NCBI GenBank assembly: GCA_020161365.1
Contig: JAIUNU010000001.1
Location: 62,001-126,000, forward strand
Source of the DNA: Pseudomonadota bacterium
GTDB taxonomy: Bacteria; Pseudomonadota; Alphaproteobacteria; Caulobacterales; Caulobacteraceae
Reading direction: 5' to 3'
DNA: 64,000 bases
Of the stretch, positions 8,835 through 17,898 are shown one piece after another. The stretch's first letter is position 1. Every line of letters begins with the position of its first letter. The translations under genes and the position numbers were made by a program. A model generated the notes under the pieces. The model was not told the origin of the DNA and did not search any database. It worked only from the letters and a program-made list of their open reading frames with translations.

Positions 8835-10709
8835 ATGCTTCAGATCAACGACCTGACTTTCGATGCGTGGGGCCGGCGGTTCTTCGACAAGGCCAGCGTG
8901 AGTCTGCCGCCCGGCGCGAAGGTCGGCCTGGTGGGCCGCAATGGCGTGGGCAAGTCGACTCTGTTCAAGCTGATCCTGGGTCATCTGCACGCCAATGACG
9001 ACGAGATCAGCCTGCCCAAGAACGCCCGCATCGGTTCGGTCGACCAGGAACACCCGGCCACGCCCGTATCGCTGCTCGACACCGTCCTGGAGGCCGACGA
9101 GGAGCGTCACAGCCTGCTGACCCGCCTGGAGACGGCCAATCCCGAGGAGATGGGCGAGATCTGGGCGCGGCTGATCGAGATCGACTCCGACGCGGCCCCC
9201 TCGCGCGCCTCGGAGATCCTGGTGGGCCTGGGCTTTACTCAGGAAGACCTGGCGCGGCCGATGAGCGAGTTCTCGGGCGGCTGGCGCATGCGCGTGGCCC
9301 TGGCGGCGGCGCTGTTCGCCGAGCCTGACATGCTGCTGCTGGACGAGCCGACCAACTATCTCGACCTGGAAGGCGCGCTCTGGCTGGAAGCCAGGCTGGT
9401 CAAGTATCCGCACACCGCGCTGATCATCAGCCACGATCGTGAGCTGTTGAACAACAGCTGCACGCACATCCTGCACATGGCCAACGCCAAGCTGGAACTC
9501 TACACCGGCGGCTACGACGACTTCGAAAAGCGCCGCGCCGAGAAGGCCAGGCTGCAGGTGGCCACCAAGGCCAAGCAGGACGCCGAGCGCGCCCACCTGC
9601 AGGCCTTCATCGACCGGTTCAAGGCCAAGGCGTCCAAGGCGACCCAGGCTCAGTCGCGGATGAAGCGCCTGGCCAAGATGGAGCCGGTGTCGGTGACCAT
9701 CGAGGAGCGCGTTGCGCCCTTCACCCTGCCCTCGCCTGAAAAGCCGCTGCCGCCGCCGCTGATCCGGCTGGAGAAGGCCAATGTGGGCTACGAGGAAGGT
9801 CGGCCGATCCTCAAGCGCCTGGGCCTGCGGATGGACCTGGACGACCGCATCGGCCTCTTGGGCGTCAACGGCGCGGGCAAGTCGACCTTCGCCAAGCTGA
9901 TCGCCGGCGCGCTGGACGTGCAGAGCGGCGAGTTCCACCGCGACAAGAAGATGAAGGTCGGCTGGTTCCACCAGCACCAGATCGAGGCGATGGATCCCAA
10001 CGACACGCCGCTGGAAATCATTCGCCGCGCCATGCCTGAAGCTTCCGAGGCTTCGCGCCGCTCGCGCCTGGCGCAGTTTGGCCTGCCGTTCGAGAAGCAG
10101 GAGACCCGCGTCGAGTCGCTGTCCGGCGGCGAGCGGGCCCGCCTGTTGCTGAACCTGGTGGCGATGGACGCGCCCCACCTGCTGATCCTGGACGAGCCGA
10201 CCAACCACCTCGACATCGACAGCCGTAGGGCCCTCCTGGACGCGCTGAACGACTACATGGGCGCGGTGATCCTGATCACCCACGACCGCTCGCTGATGGA
10301 GCTGGTCGCCGACCGCCTGTGGCTGGCGGCCGACGGCACGATCAAGCCGTTCGATGGCGACATGGACGACTATGCCAAATTCGTTCTGGAGCGCGCCAAG
10401 CTGGCGGTGAAGCCGACCCAGGTGGCCCGCGAGGCCACCAAGGCCGCCGCGCCGGCGCCCCCCGGCCCCAAGAAGGTCGCCGTCGAACCGCTTCGCCGCA
10501 AGGTCGAAGCCGCAGAGCAGGTGATGAACCGGCGGACGCGCGACCTCGCAGAGCTGGAAGCGCAACTCAGCGATCCGGAACTCTATGTGAAGAACCCCGG
10601 CAAGGTCGCCGAACTCACCAAGCGCCGCGACAACGCCCAGGCCAAGCTGAGCGAGGCCGAGGAGGCCTGGATGACCCTGGCGGAGGAACTGGCCGAAGCC
10701 GAGGGTTGA
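8835..10709 (+). CDS. ABC-F family ATPase (Uup/YheS-like)
   Basis: A 624-residue soluble protein with two ABC nucleotide-binding domains and no membrane segments, as in the ABC-F family that acts on ribosomes. First domain: GRNGVGKST (Walker A), FSGGWRMR (signature), [11 protein letters not shown] (Walker B). Second domain: [31 protein letters not shown]. Between them lies the Lys/Arg-rich P-site tRNA-interaction linker (about residues 235-310). A charged coiled coil follows after residue 540 ([22 protein letters not shown]), which favours a Uup- or YheS-type member over EttA. The ATG at 8835 (MLQINDLTF) is the family start. Confidence 0.92.
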   Translation: MLQINDLTFDAWGRRFFDKASVSLPPGAKVGLVGRNGVGKSTLFKLILGHLHANDDEISLPKNARIGSVDQEHPATPVSLLDTVLEADEERHSLLTRLETANPEEMGEIWARLIEIDSDAAPSRASEILVGLGFTQEDLARPMSEFSGGWRMRVALAAALFAEPDMLLLDEPTNYLDLEGALWLEARLVKYPHTALIISHDRELLNNSCTHILHMANAKLELYTGGYDDFEKRRAEKARLQVATKAKQDAERAHLQAFIDRFKAKASKATQAQSRMKRLAKMEPVSVTIEERVAPFTLPSPEKPLPPPLIRLEKANVGYEEGRPILKRLGLRMDLDDRIGLLGVNGAGKSTFAKLIAGALDVQSGEFHRDKKMKVGWFHQHQIEAMDPNDTPLEIIRRAMPEASEASRRSRLAQFGLPFEKQETRVESLSGGERARLLLNLVAMDAPHLLILDEPTNHLDIDSRRALLDALNDYMGAVILITHDRSLMELVADRLWLAADGTIKPFDGDMDDYAKFVLERAKLAVKPTQVAREATKAAAPAPPGPKKVAVEPLRRKVEAAEQVMNRRTRDLAELEAQLSDPELYVKNPGKVAELTKRRDNAQAKLSEAEEAWMTLAEELAEAEG

Positions 10710-10728
10710 GACGTCTCAGGGTGAACGC

Positions 10729-10752
10729 GCGCTAAACCATGTCGTTTAGCGC
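10729..10752. repeat. Inverted repeat GCGCTAAAC...GTTTAGCGC
   Basis: Nine-base perfect arms (10729-10737 and 10744-10752) flank CATGTC in the gap between the ABC-F gene and the next open frame. No T-run follows on the plus strand, so it may be either a weak terminator or a protein-binding dyad ahead of the downstream gene. Confidence 0.5.
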
Positions 10753-10773
10753 TTCCCGAACGTCTGAAAGCGC

Positions 10774-11184
10774 ATGGTGCGGCCTATGAGCACAGGCCAC
10801 CCCCGCAATCATGTCGTCGCCAACCCCGAGGGGCTGTCGTCGCACGTCGTGCTGGAGGCGTTCGCCGAGTGGGTGAACACCCGGATCGGCGAGGCCCTGC
10901 GGATCGAGATGGACCTGGCCTTCCGCGACCGACCGTTTGATGTCGAGGTCGGACGGTCACCCGCTCTCGTCGGCTGGGAGCACAGGTTCATTCAGCCCGG
11001 CGCGCCCGCACCGAGGGGCAAGATGTGGACGGTCTATCGTCTGCATGACCAGAATGACCGGCCGGTCCACCTGCCGAAGTCCGGCGATCTGGTCGAAGAC
11101 CTGACGCCGCTGCTGGGCGAGCTCGGTTACCTTGGCGTATTCGAGGACGGCGTCGCGCAGTTCCCCGGCGTGGGCAAGCGCTGA
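10774..11184 (+). CDS. Hypothetical protein
   Basis: A 136-residue soluble protein I do not recognise. An ATG at 10786 (MSTGHPRNHV) would shorten it by four residues, and neither start has a strong ribosome-binding site. The middle contains EAFAEWVNTRIGEALRIEMDLAF and a WEHRFIQPG stretch. There is no signal peptide, membrane helix or cysteine. Codon use matches its neighbours, with a strong G/C bias at third positions, which supports a real gene. It is convergent with the cytochrome gene, only 9 bases apart. Confidence 0.6.
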   Translation: MVRPMSTGHPRNHVVANPEGLSSHVVLEAFAEWVNTRIGEALRIEMDLAFRDRPFDVEVGRSPALVGWEHRFIQPGAPAPRGKMWTVYRLHDQNDRPVHLPKSGDLVEDLTPLLGELGYLGVFEDGVAQFPGVGKR

Positions 11185-11193
11185 CCGCAAGTC

Positions 11194-11580
11194 TCAGCGG
11201 CGATGGCGATCGTCGCGCGGCTTATCATACAGACTGCGCAGATAGGCAGTGACGTCGGCGATCTGGATCGCTGTCATCGCCTTGGGCGGCATGGCGTAGT
11301 GACCGACGGACGCGATCGCCTCCAGCTCCCAATCCAACCGGTAGTCAGCGTACTTCCTGGCGACCTCTCCGAAAGGCGGAGCGTCGGACCGTGGGCTGAC
11401 GCCGTCGGCGGTGATCGCATGGCAACTGGCGCATTGCTTGGCCGCGAAGGCCGCGCCTCGGGCTGGCGAACCGGGAATAGCGTCATCAGCGACGCCGGCG
11501 GATCGCGCCGCCTGGGCCGATGACATAGCCGGGGGCATCAGGGCCACCATCGCCAGGGCGCTTATCAGTAGCTTTCGCAT
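11194..11580 (-). CDS. Periplasmic c-type cytochrome, single heme
   Basis: A 128-residue exported cytochrome c. Starting at the ATG at 11580, preceded by GGGAG, it has a Sec signal peptide (MRKLLISALAMVALMPPAMSSAQA) cleaved after about residue 24. A single heme-binding CASCH follows, with AMPPKAMTAIQIADVTAYLRSL near the C terminus, where MPPK supplies the axial methionine. This is the layout of class I monoheme cytochromes found beside dehydrogenases. No partner dehydrogenase is adjacent, so the electron donor is unknown. Residues upstream of this start in the longer frame do not fit a signal peptide. Confidence 0.88.
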   Translation of the reverse strand: MRKLLISALAMVALMPPAMSSAQAARSAGVADDAIPGSPARGAAFAAKQCASCHAITADGVSPRSDAPPFGEVARKYADYRLDWELEAIASVGHYAMPPKAMTAIQIADVTAYLRSLYDKPRDDRHRR

Positions 11581-11671
11581 GTGGGTCACTCCCGTCGCGA
11601 CGACGATGCCTGCTCGCCCTGACGCCACCAACTCCGGACGACCGCGTAAGGTCCGGGCTACAGGGGTCCGG

Positions 11672-14164
11672 TCAGCCGTCTAAGACGGTAACTGGCTCGG
11701 GCGGCTCCAAGGCCTGGGCCAGCGTCGAGAGCAGCGACATGACGGTCAGCGGCTTGGGCGTGGCGCCATCGAACACCGGGTCCAAGGGCCCAGCGCGCAC
11801 GTCAGCCGAAAAGGCGATGATCGGCGCCTTGGCGCTGGGGCCGCTCTCCGCACGGATCCGCAGCGCCGCCGCTACGCCGTCGAGGCGCGGCATCCGCAGA
11901 TCCATCAAGATGGCGTCATAAGCCGCCGCGCGCGCGGCGGCGACGCCGTCTTCGCCGTCAACGGCTTCGGTGACCTCGACCCCGACGGCCTCGAGCACCG
12001 AACGGACCAGTTCGCGGTTACCAGCGTTATCGTCGACGACAAGGACGCGACGCCCCGGCGGCGGCATGGGAACGCCGGGGGCGTCGTCATCGTCTGCGGC
12101 GGTGTGCGTCGAAACGATTGGCGCCGGGATCTCAAACCAGAAGCGCGCGCCCTGCCCCGGGCTGCTCTCCACGCCTATCTCGCCACTCATCAGCTCTACC
12201 AGCCCGCGCGAAATGGCCAGGCCCAGACCGGCGCCGCCGTGCTTGCGATTAAGGGCCGCGTCGATCTGTGCGAAGCGGGTGAAGATCAGCGCCTGATCGG
12301 CTTCACCAACCCCGGGGCCGGTGTCGATCACGCTGATGCGCAAGCGGCCTCTCTGGTTGTCGTAGGCCGCCTCCAGCATCACCTCGCCGACCTCGGTGAA
12401 CTTCACCGCGTTGCCGACGAGGTTCAGCAGCACCTGACGCACCCGCTCGGGATCAAGGATCACGCGCTCAGAGATGGCTTCATCACCCACCGACCGCAGC
12501 GTCAGCTGCTTCTTCTGGGCGGACGGCGTCAGGATCTCCAGGACATCAGCGACGATATCCGCGATGGCGACCGGGCGCGGCTGCAGGGAAATGCGCCCCT
12601 GTTCCAGCCGAGAGAAGTCCAGGATGTCGTTGATCGTCGTCAGCAGGGTCTGACCGCCAGTGGCGATACGGTCGACATAACGCTTAGACCGATCGCCCAG
12701 ACCAGGCTCCTCGGACAGCAGGTTGGCGAACCCGATAACCGCCGTCAGCGGCGTTCGCAGTTCATGGCTCATATTGGCCAGGAACTCGCCCTTCACGGCG
12801 GCGGCGGCCTCGGCCTCCGCGCGCGCGGCCCGCAACTCCATTTCCAGCGTCTTGCGCGCGGTGATGTCGCGGATGATGTCGGTGACCCCTACCGGATGGC
12901 CGGTGTGCGCGTCGTAAGCCAAGGTCGGGCGCGACTCCAGCCAGAGCATCGCGCCGTCCTTGCGAAAGGCGCGGTATTCTATGGTGATGCTCATCACCTC
13001 GCCGCGGCCGCTCGCCTCGCGCTGAGCCCTCACGAGATCAGCAATACGTGGAGCATCCTCCTGATGGAGCACCTTCACATAGGCCCACCCCAGGAGTTCC
13101 TCGGCGCCGTATCCAAGGATCGTGCGCGTCGCCGGCGACATGTAGGTCATCCGGCCCTCAAGGTCGCTGTGGGCGATGATATCGAGAGCATTCTCGGCGA
13201 GGAGACGGTAGCGCGCCTCGCTCAACTCGGCTTCGGCGCGCGCCGTGACCAGCTTGGCCACGATCTCGCGGCGTTGCCGCTGGAGCGCCGCCGCCGGGAG
13301 GCTGACGAAGGTCGAAACGGCCAGGAAGAACTGCAGCACCGACGACTGATCGTAGGCGCCGCCGCTGATAAGGTTGATCGGGCCTCGCCCCGCGAGCGTG
13401 AGCACCAAAGCGATCGCGGCCACCAACACCGAGCAGAGCGCCGCGCCGAACACCTCCTGGCGCCAGGCCGCGATCAGCATCATCGGCGGCACGAGGAACA
13501 ACAGCGGGTAGCGGGTCTGGGCGAAGACGATCAGGGCCATCGCGCAACAGGCCAGGATCGACAGCACACCGTCCCGGGTCAGCGGCTTTTCCCGCAGGTA
13601 ATGCCTGGCCCTCAGGAACACCAAGACCGCCGGGCCGACGCAGAGCATGCCCAGGATATCGTTGAGCGCCCAGGCGATGACGTTGTGCGCCAACGCTCCG
13701 CCCCGCAAGGCGGTGTGGATCGACGCCGCGACCGGACCGATGACCAGCGGCGCCACCCCACCCGCCAGCAGGACAAAGGCCAACATGTCGCGCGGGCGCC
13801 CCAGGTCGATCGCCTCGCCGACGGCCCTGCGGACCAGAAACGCCGCCAGCACCGCCTGCGAGACGTTCATGGTCACCAGGATCCCGTTGACCAAGGGACT
13901 GTCGCCGGCGTGCGCGCCGGCGGTCAGCGCGCCGACGACCCCACCCAGGATGATCGCCGGCCAGCGGCGTGACGGGGAGGACAGGAGGAAAGCCGCGAGA
14001 AACCCATTCGACAGCCAGATCGGCGTCACATGGTCGTAAACGCGCGGCACCTCGACGCACAGATAGGCCAGAAGAGCGAAGCCGACGGCAGCGACCAGAG
14101 CGGCCAAGGCCGCTCCGCCTAGATCACCTTGTGATCCTGCCTCCGACGTCGGTTTGACAACCAT
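11672..14164 (-). CDS. MASE1-PAS hybrid histidine kinase with receiver domain
   Basis: An 830-residue membrane sensor kinase. Residues 1-300 form a MASE1-type integral membrane sensor with about eight hydrophobic segments. A PAS domain follows (about 315-440, opening EARYRLLAENALDIIAHSD), then HisKA with the phospho-acceptor His467 in NMSHELRTPL. The HATPase domain has NLVGNAVKFT (N box), DTGPGVG and GGAGLGLAI (G boxes). The C-terminal receiver domain (705-820) has VLVVDDN, phospho-acceptor Asp755 in LMDLRMPRLDG, and Lys804. It probably phosphorylates its own receiver and passes phosphate to an unlinked phosphotransferase. No response regulator or Hpt gene is adjacent. The ligand is unknown. 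Confidence 0.9.
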   Translation of the reverse strand: MVVKPTSEAGSQGDLGGAALAALVAAVGFALLAYLCVEVPRVYDHVTPIWLSNGFLAAFLLSSPSRRWPAIILGGVVGALTAGAHAGDSPLVNGILVTMNVSQAVLAAFLVRRAVGEAIDLGRPRDMLAFVLLAGGVAPLVIGPVAASIHTALRGGALAHNVIAWALNDILGMLCVGPAVLVFLRARHYLREKPLTRDGVLSILACCAMALIVFAQTRYPLLFLVPPMMLIAAWRQEVFGAALCSVLVAAIALVLTLAGRGPINLISGGAYDQSSVLQFFLAVSTFVSLPAAALQRQRREIVAKLVTARAEAELSEARYRLLAENALDIIAHSDLEGRMTYMSPATRTILGYGAEELLGWAYVKVLHQEDAPRIADLVRAQREASGRGEVMSITIEYRAFRKDGAMLWLESRPTLAYDAHTGHPVGVTDIIRDITARKTLEMELRAARAEAEAAAAVKGEFLANMSHELRTPLTAVIGFANLLSEEPGLGDRSKRYVDRIATGGQTLLTTINDILDFSRLEQGRISLQPRPVAIADIVADVLEILTPSAQKKQLTLRSVGDEAISERVILDPERVRQVLLNLVGNAVKFTEVGEVMLEAAYDNQRGRLRISVIDTGPGVGEADQALIFTRFAQIDAALNRKHGGAGLGLAISRGLVELMSGEIGVESSPGQGARFWFEIPAPIVSTHTAADDDDAPGVPMPPPGRRVLVVDDNAGNRELVRSVLEAVGVEVTEAVDGEDGVAAARAAAYDAILMDLRMPRLDGVAAALRIRAESGPSAKAPIIAFSADVRAGPLDPVFDGATPKPLTVMSLLSTLAQALEPPEPVTVLDG

Positions 14165-14250
14165 TCTTTTGAACCAGCCTTCGAGACGGCTGATTCCGTT
14201 ATTTCATGCGCTTCGACGACACGCCAGAAAAGCTTGGTAGGACTGTCCGT

Positions 14251-14592
14251 TCAGCCGCACTTCACTTGCTGAACAACGCCTGTGTCGGCGTTGAACAGGA
14301 TATTGAGGCGGTCGGGGCGATAGTCCATGGTCACCGGACAGGTTGTGCAGGCCACGCGCCAGCGCGACGGGTCGACCGGCGCCGGGAGGCTGGTGCGCGG
14401 CTGGCCGACGAAACGCTGAGCGTCCTTCACGCCGCACTCGTCCTTGGGTTCGTTGCGCGGCGGGGTCGCCGGCAGAGCGATGGCGGGCGGCGCCGTCGGT
14501 GTCGTGGGCGGCGGAGGCGGCGCGGGCTCCGGCGCGCTGGAGCATGAGGCCAAGACCAGACCCAGGACCAACACGGACGCGAACCGTTTCAT
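14251..14592 (-). CDS. Lipoprotein of the peptidase inhibitor I78 family
   Basis: A 113-residue predicted lipoprotein. The signal MKRFASVLVLGLVLASC ends in a LASC lipobox, and a Pro/Ala-rich linker follows. The C-terminal 60 residues match the I78 elastase-inhibitor family: a Cys-Gly followed by an AQRFVGQ stretch, then TMDYRPDRLNI, an Asp-rich turn and a terminal VKCG. It presumably sits in the membrane facing the periplasm and blocks serine proteases, although inhibitor activity is known only for a few members. The ATG at 14592 overlaps the holC stop (ATGA), placing it at the end of a pepA-holC operon. The combination may be historical rather than functional. Confidence 0.8.
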   Translation of the reverse strand: MKRFASVLVLGLVLASCSSAPEPAPPPPPTTPTAPPAIALPATPPRNEPKDECGVKDAQRFVGQPRTSLPAPVDPSRWRVACTTCPVTMDYRPDRLNILFNADTGVVQQVKCG

Positions 14593-15050
14593 GCCTGTTT
14601 CTCCCAACCGCGCTCGGCGCCTTGGCGCCAGTAGGACACCGGATGACCGGCCTTCTTGAACATCGACCAGCGCCCGCGCGCCTGCGCCAGGGCCTGATCG
14701 TCCCGGCCGTCGAACAACAGGATGCAGCGCGAAACACCTGAAAGATCTCCAGGTTCTGCCCCGTCGATCAGGAACAGCGCGTCGCCGCCGTTAGGGTTCC
14801 CGTCGCCGGCGGTCAGCAAAACCGGCTGACGCTCGGCCATGGGTTCGCTGGCCAGGCCGTGCGGCAGAAAGCTGTCTTCGCGCCAGATCCACAGATGTTG
14901 GTCCAGCGCCTCGATCCGGCGCGGATCACCGCCGCGCACCAGCGCCTTCCAGCCCCGTCCGAGCGTCTTCTCCAGAAGCTCGGGCAGCACCGCCTCGAGC
15001 GGCGAGCGCTCCAGGTGGTAGAACCAGACCTCGCAGGGCGCGGCCGTCAC
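14589..15050 (-). CDS. holC: DNA polymerase III chi subunit
   Basis: A 153-residue protein with the chi-subunit pattern: EVWFYHLERSPLEAVLPELLEKTLGRGWKALVRGG near the N terminus, then DQHLWIWREDSFLPHG and a C-terminal WRQGAERGWEKQA. Chi links the clamp loader to single-strand DNA-binding protein. The best start is the GTG at 15050 (MTAAPCEVWFYHL), two bases after the pepA stop. The longer ATG-initiated frame (to 15182) runs into pepA and has an Arg-rich, unnatural N terminus. The pepA-holC pairing is widely conserved in proteobacteria, which supports the call. Confidence 0.9.
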   Translation of the reverse strand: MTAAPCEVWFYHLERSPLEAVLPELLEKTLGRGWKALVRGGDPRRIEALDQHLWIWREDSFLPHGLASEPMAERQPVLLTAGDGNPNGGDALFLIDGAEPGDLSGVSRCILLFDGRDDQALAQARGRWSMFKKAGHPVSYWRQGAERGWEKQA

Positions 15051-15052
15051 GC

Positions 15053-16534
15053 TCAGCCTTCGTAGGCGTCGGCGACGAGGCGGTTGAGCAGGCGCACGCC
15101 GAAGCCCACTGCGCCGTCGGGCACGGTCGGATCGGCGGACGGCTTCTTCCAGGCGACCGAGGCGATGTCGAGGTGGGCCCACGGCACGTTGTTGACGAAG
15201 CGCTGCAGGAACAGACCCGCAGTGATCGAGCCGGCCGGACGACCGCCGATGTTCTTCATGTCGGCGATCGGGCTTTCGATCTGCTTTTCATACGCCGCTG
15301 GCAGCGGCAGGCGCCACAGGGTCTCGCGCTCGGCCTTGCCGGCGGTGAGAAGTTTCTCCGACAAACCATCGTTATTGCTGAACAAACCGGCGTAGTCATG
15401 ACCCAGCGAGATGATGATCGCGCCGGTCAAGGTGGCCAGGTCGATCATGAACTGAGGCTTGAAGCGCTCCTGCGTGTACCAAAGCGCGTCAGCGAGCACG
15501 AGGCGACCCTCGGCGTCGGTGTTGATGACCTCGATCGTCTGGCCCGACATCGAGGTGACGACATCGCCCGGGCGTTGGGCGTTACCGTCGGGCATGTTCT
15601 CGACGAGGCCCAGAACGCCGATGGCGTTGACCCTGGCCTTGCGCCCGGCCAGAGCGTGCATGACGCCGGCCACGGCGGCCGCGCCGCCCATGTCCCACTT
15701 CATGTCTTCCATGCCGTCGGCCGGCTTGATCGAGATGCCGCCGGTGTCGAAGCAGACGCCCTTGCCCACGAAGGCGATCGGCTGGGCGGATTTATCGGCC
15801 GCGCCCATCCACTTCATGATGACAAGCTGGCTTTCGCGGACGCTGCCTTGACCCACACCCAGCAGGCTGCCCATGCCCAGCTTGGCCATCTCGGCCTCGC
15901 CGAGGATCTCGACCTCGAGGCCGAGGCTCTCCAGCCCCTTAGCGCGAGCGGCGAACTCTTCCGGATGCAGGATGTTCGCTGGCTCCGAGACGAGGTCGCG
16001 GCTGAAGACAATGGCGTCGGCCAGGGCGGCCAGCGGCTCGTAGGCCTTCTGCGCCTTGACCGGGTCGGCGGCGGCGATCTTGATCACTTGGACAGACGGT
16101 TTCTTCTCGGCCTTCTCAGTCGTGCGATATTTGTCGAATCGATAGGCGGCCAAGCGAGCGCCGAAGGCCGCGCGGGCGGCGCTCTCGGCGTCGGCGCCCA
16201 GCTTCAGAACCAGTTCGACGACACCCGAGGTCTTGATTGCGTGAAAGGCCGAAGCGGCGGCCAGTTCGACGGCTTCCGGCTCGACCGCGCCCGAACCATC
16301 GACCCCAACCAGAACCACGCGCGCGGCCTCCAGACCGTGCGGCGCGACGATGTCCAGCGTCTGGCCCTTGGCCCCGGTGAAACGACCGCCGGCGATAGCG
16401 CGAGCCAGCGCGCCGCCCGTGGCTTCATTGGCCGCGCGAGCCTCCGGCGACAGGGCCGCGCCTTCGTGGGCCAGAACCGCGAGCGCGGCGGTGGCGCCAG
16501 CCTGGGTGTCTACGGGGACGAACTCGATACGCAT
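15053..16534 (-). CDS. pepA: Leucyl aminopeptidase (M17)
   Basis: A 493-residue cytosolic dinuclear metallopeptidase that removes N-terminal residues from peptides. The catalytic M17 signature NTDAEGRLVLADAL is present, as are the metal-binding GKGVCFDTGGISIKP and DMGGAAAVAGVM. The ATG at 16534 (MRIEFVPVDT) has an AGGAG site at normal distance. The 27-residue Arg-rich extension of the longer frame was rejected. It leads a pepA-holC-I78 lipoprotein operon and diverges from lptF with about 220 bases between the two starts, as in many proteobacteria. Confidence 0.96.
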   Translation of the reverse strand: MRIEFVPVDTQAGATAALAVLAHEGAALSPEARAANEATGGALARAIAGGRFTGAKGQTLDIVAPHGLEAARVVLVGVDGSGAVEPEAVELAAASAFHAIKTSGVVELVLKLGADAESAARAAFGARLAAYRFDKYRTTEKAEKKPSVQVIKIAAADPVKAQKAYEPLAALADAIVFSRDLVSEPANILHPEEFAARAKGLESLGLEVEILGEAEMAKLGMGSLLGVGQGSVRESQLVIMKWMGAADKSAQPIAFVGKGVCFDTGGISIKPADGMEDMKWDMGGAAAVAGVMHALAGRKARVNAIGVLGLVENMPDGNAQRPGDVVTSMSGQTIEVINTDAEGRLVLADALWYTQERFKPQFMIDLATLTGAIIISLGHDYAGLFSNNDGLSEKLLTAGKAERETLWRLPLPAAYEKQIESPIADMKNIGGRPAGSITAGLFLQRFVNNVPWAHLDIASVAWKKPSADPTVPDGAVGFGVRLLNRLVADAYEG

Positions 16535-16758
16535 GCCGCGCTCCTGTATTTTGGGCGACCGAAGCCGCGCGACAGACCGTGCGCCGGCTCTTCTCTTCAT
16601 CGCGGCATAGTCCAATGCAGCGCCTTAGAAAAGGCTCCGTTCGGCTCCAGTCGGAACACTCAAGTCAGGTCCCCGGTTGTGCTGGCGCGAGGGCGCCGTG
16701 TAGAACGACGCATCTTCGGGGTTCGTCCCACGAATCCATCCGCCCCGACCCCGTCTTC

Positions 16759-17898
16759 ATGCGCCTCATCGAACGCTATCTCTTCCGGCAGTTGCTCGGC
16801 CCGACGCTTCTGGCGACTGCGGCCCTGGTGGCGCTCGCCCTGCTGGCGCGCAGCCTGTCGGAATTCGACGTGCTGGTGGAGCAGCGTCAGAGCGCGATGG
16901 TGTTCCTGAAGATCATCCTGCTGGCCCTGCCCCAGCTGCTGGGCATCATGATGCCGCTGGCCTTGTTCGTTGCGGCGCTGGTGGCTCTGAACCGCTTGCA
17001 TACCGAGCAGGAGATCGTGGTCTGCTTCGCCGGCGGCATGAGCCGCTGGAGCGTGATTTCGCCGGCCATCCGCCTAGCGGTCATCGCGGCTCTGATTTCA
17101 CTGGTTTCAGGCCTCTGGCTGCAGCCTTGGAGCGCCCGCCAGATCCGCGAGACGGCTTTCCAGATCAAGACCGATGTCGCTTCGACCCTGGTCCAGCCCG
17201 GCCAGTTCACCGAACCTGGACCGGGCCTGACGGTCTATGCGCAGTCAATCGACCGCGACAACAAGATCCAGAACCTTTTCATCCACCAGGATCTGCCCAA
17301 CGGCGCAGCGTCGACCTATTCCTCGCGCGAGGCCGAGATCGCCACCCGCAAGGGCGAGCCGGTCCTGATCATGCGACACGGGAGCAACCAGCAGTTCTCT
17401 CGCGAAGGCGTGCTGCAATACACCTCGTTCGACGAGTACACCTTCGACCTGTCCAGCCTCTTCAACAGCGACGAGCTGCTGCACTACAAGATCGCCGACC
17501 GCTACCCCCACGAGCTGTTCTTCCCGGACCTGACCCAGGAGTGGGAGCAGCGTAACAAGGACAAGCTGCTGGCCGAGGGCCATTCGCGCTTCGCCGGCCC
17601 GCTCTACAACATCGCCCTGATGAGCATGGCTCTGGCGGCGGTGCTGGGCGGATCGTTCAGCCGCATGGGCTATGGCAAGCGCATCGCCGCTGTCGGCGCG
17701 GCCGCCGCCATCGTCCGCATCGTCGGGTTCGGCGTTCAGGCCGCCTGCGAGGACGACCCTTGGCTTAACGTGTTGCAGTACCTGGTGCCGATGGCCGCCG
17801 TCTGGTGGAGCATGTCCCAGATCTTCCGGCAGAAGGTCACCTCGCGCTCCAAGGCCAAGCCTTCCAAGGCTGTCCCCGTCATGACGGGAGCCGCCTGA
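16759..17898 (+). CDS. lptF: LPS export ABC transporter permease LptF
   Basis: A 379-residue permease of the YjgP/YjgQ family. With LptG it forms the inner-membrane core of the Lpt machine, which extracts lipopolysaccharide and passes it to LptC. The ATG at 16759 gives MRLIERYLFRQLLGPTLLAT, the family's interfacial N-terminal helix. Three membrane helices follow in the first 115 residues, then a periplasmic beta-jellyroll (about 130-265), then three C-terminal helices. The ATGA overlap with lptG couples translation. The frame extends upstream to 16579, but those residues do not resemble LptF. Confidence 0.94.
   Translation: MRLIERYLFRQLLGPTLLATAALVALALLARSLSEFDVLVEQRQSAMVFLKIILLALPQLLGIMMPLALFVAALVALNRLHTEQEIVVCFAGGMSRWSVISPAIRLAVIAALISLVSGLWLQPWSARQIRETAFQIKTDVASTLVQPGQFTEPGPGLTVYAQSIDRDNKIQNLFIHQDLPNGAASTYSSREAEIATRKGEPVLIMRHGSNQQFSREGVLQYTSFDEYTFDLSSLFNSDELLHYKIADRYPHELFFPDLTQEWEQRNKDKLLAEGHSRFAGPLYNIALMSMALAAVLGGSFSRMGYGKRIAAVGAAAAIVRIVGFGVQAACEDDPWLNVLQYLVPMAAVWWSMSQIFRQKVTSRSKAKPSKAVPVMTGAA

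Noticed and set aside
8319..10565. 748-codon minus-strand open frame
   Set aside because: Only the last 139 codons are real (ndk). The rest is antisense to the ABC-F gene, with composition of a shadow frame in GC-rich DNA and no domain.
12104..13972. 622-codon plus-strand frame opposite the hybrid kinase
   Set aside because: The kinase on the minus strand has all its domain motifs; the opposite frame is a codon-bias artefact.
15173..16909. 578-codon plus-strand frame across pepA and into lptF
   Set aside because: It crosses the divergent promoter region and has no recognisable domain; pepA and lptF explain the DNA.
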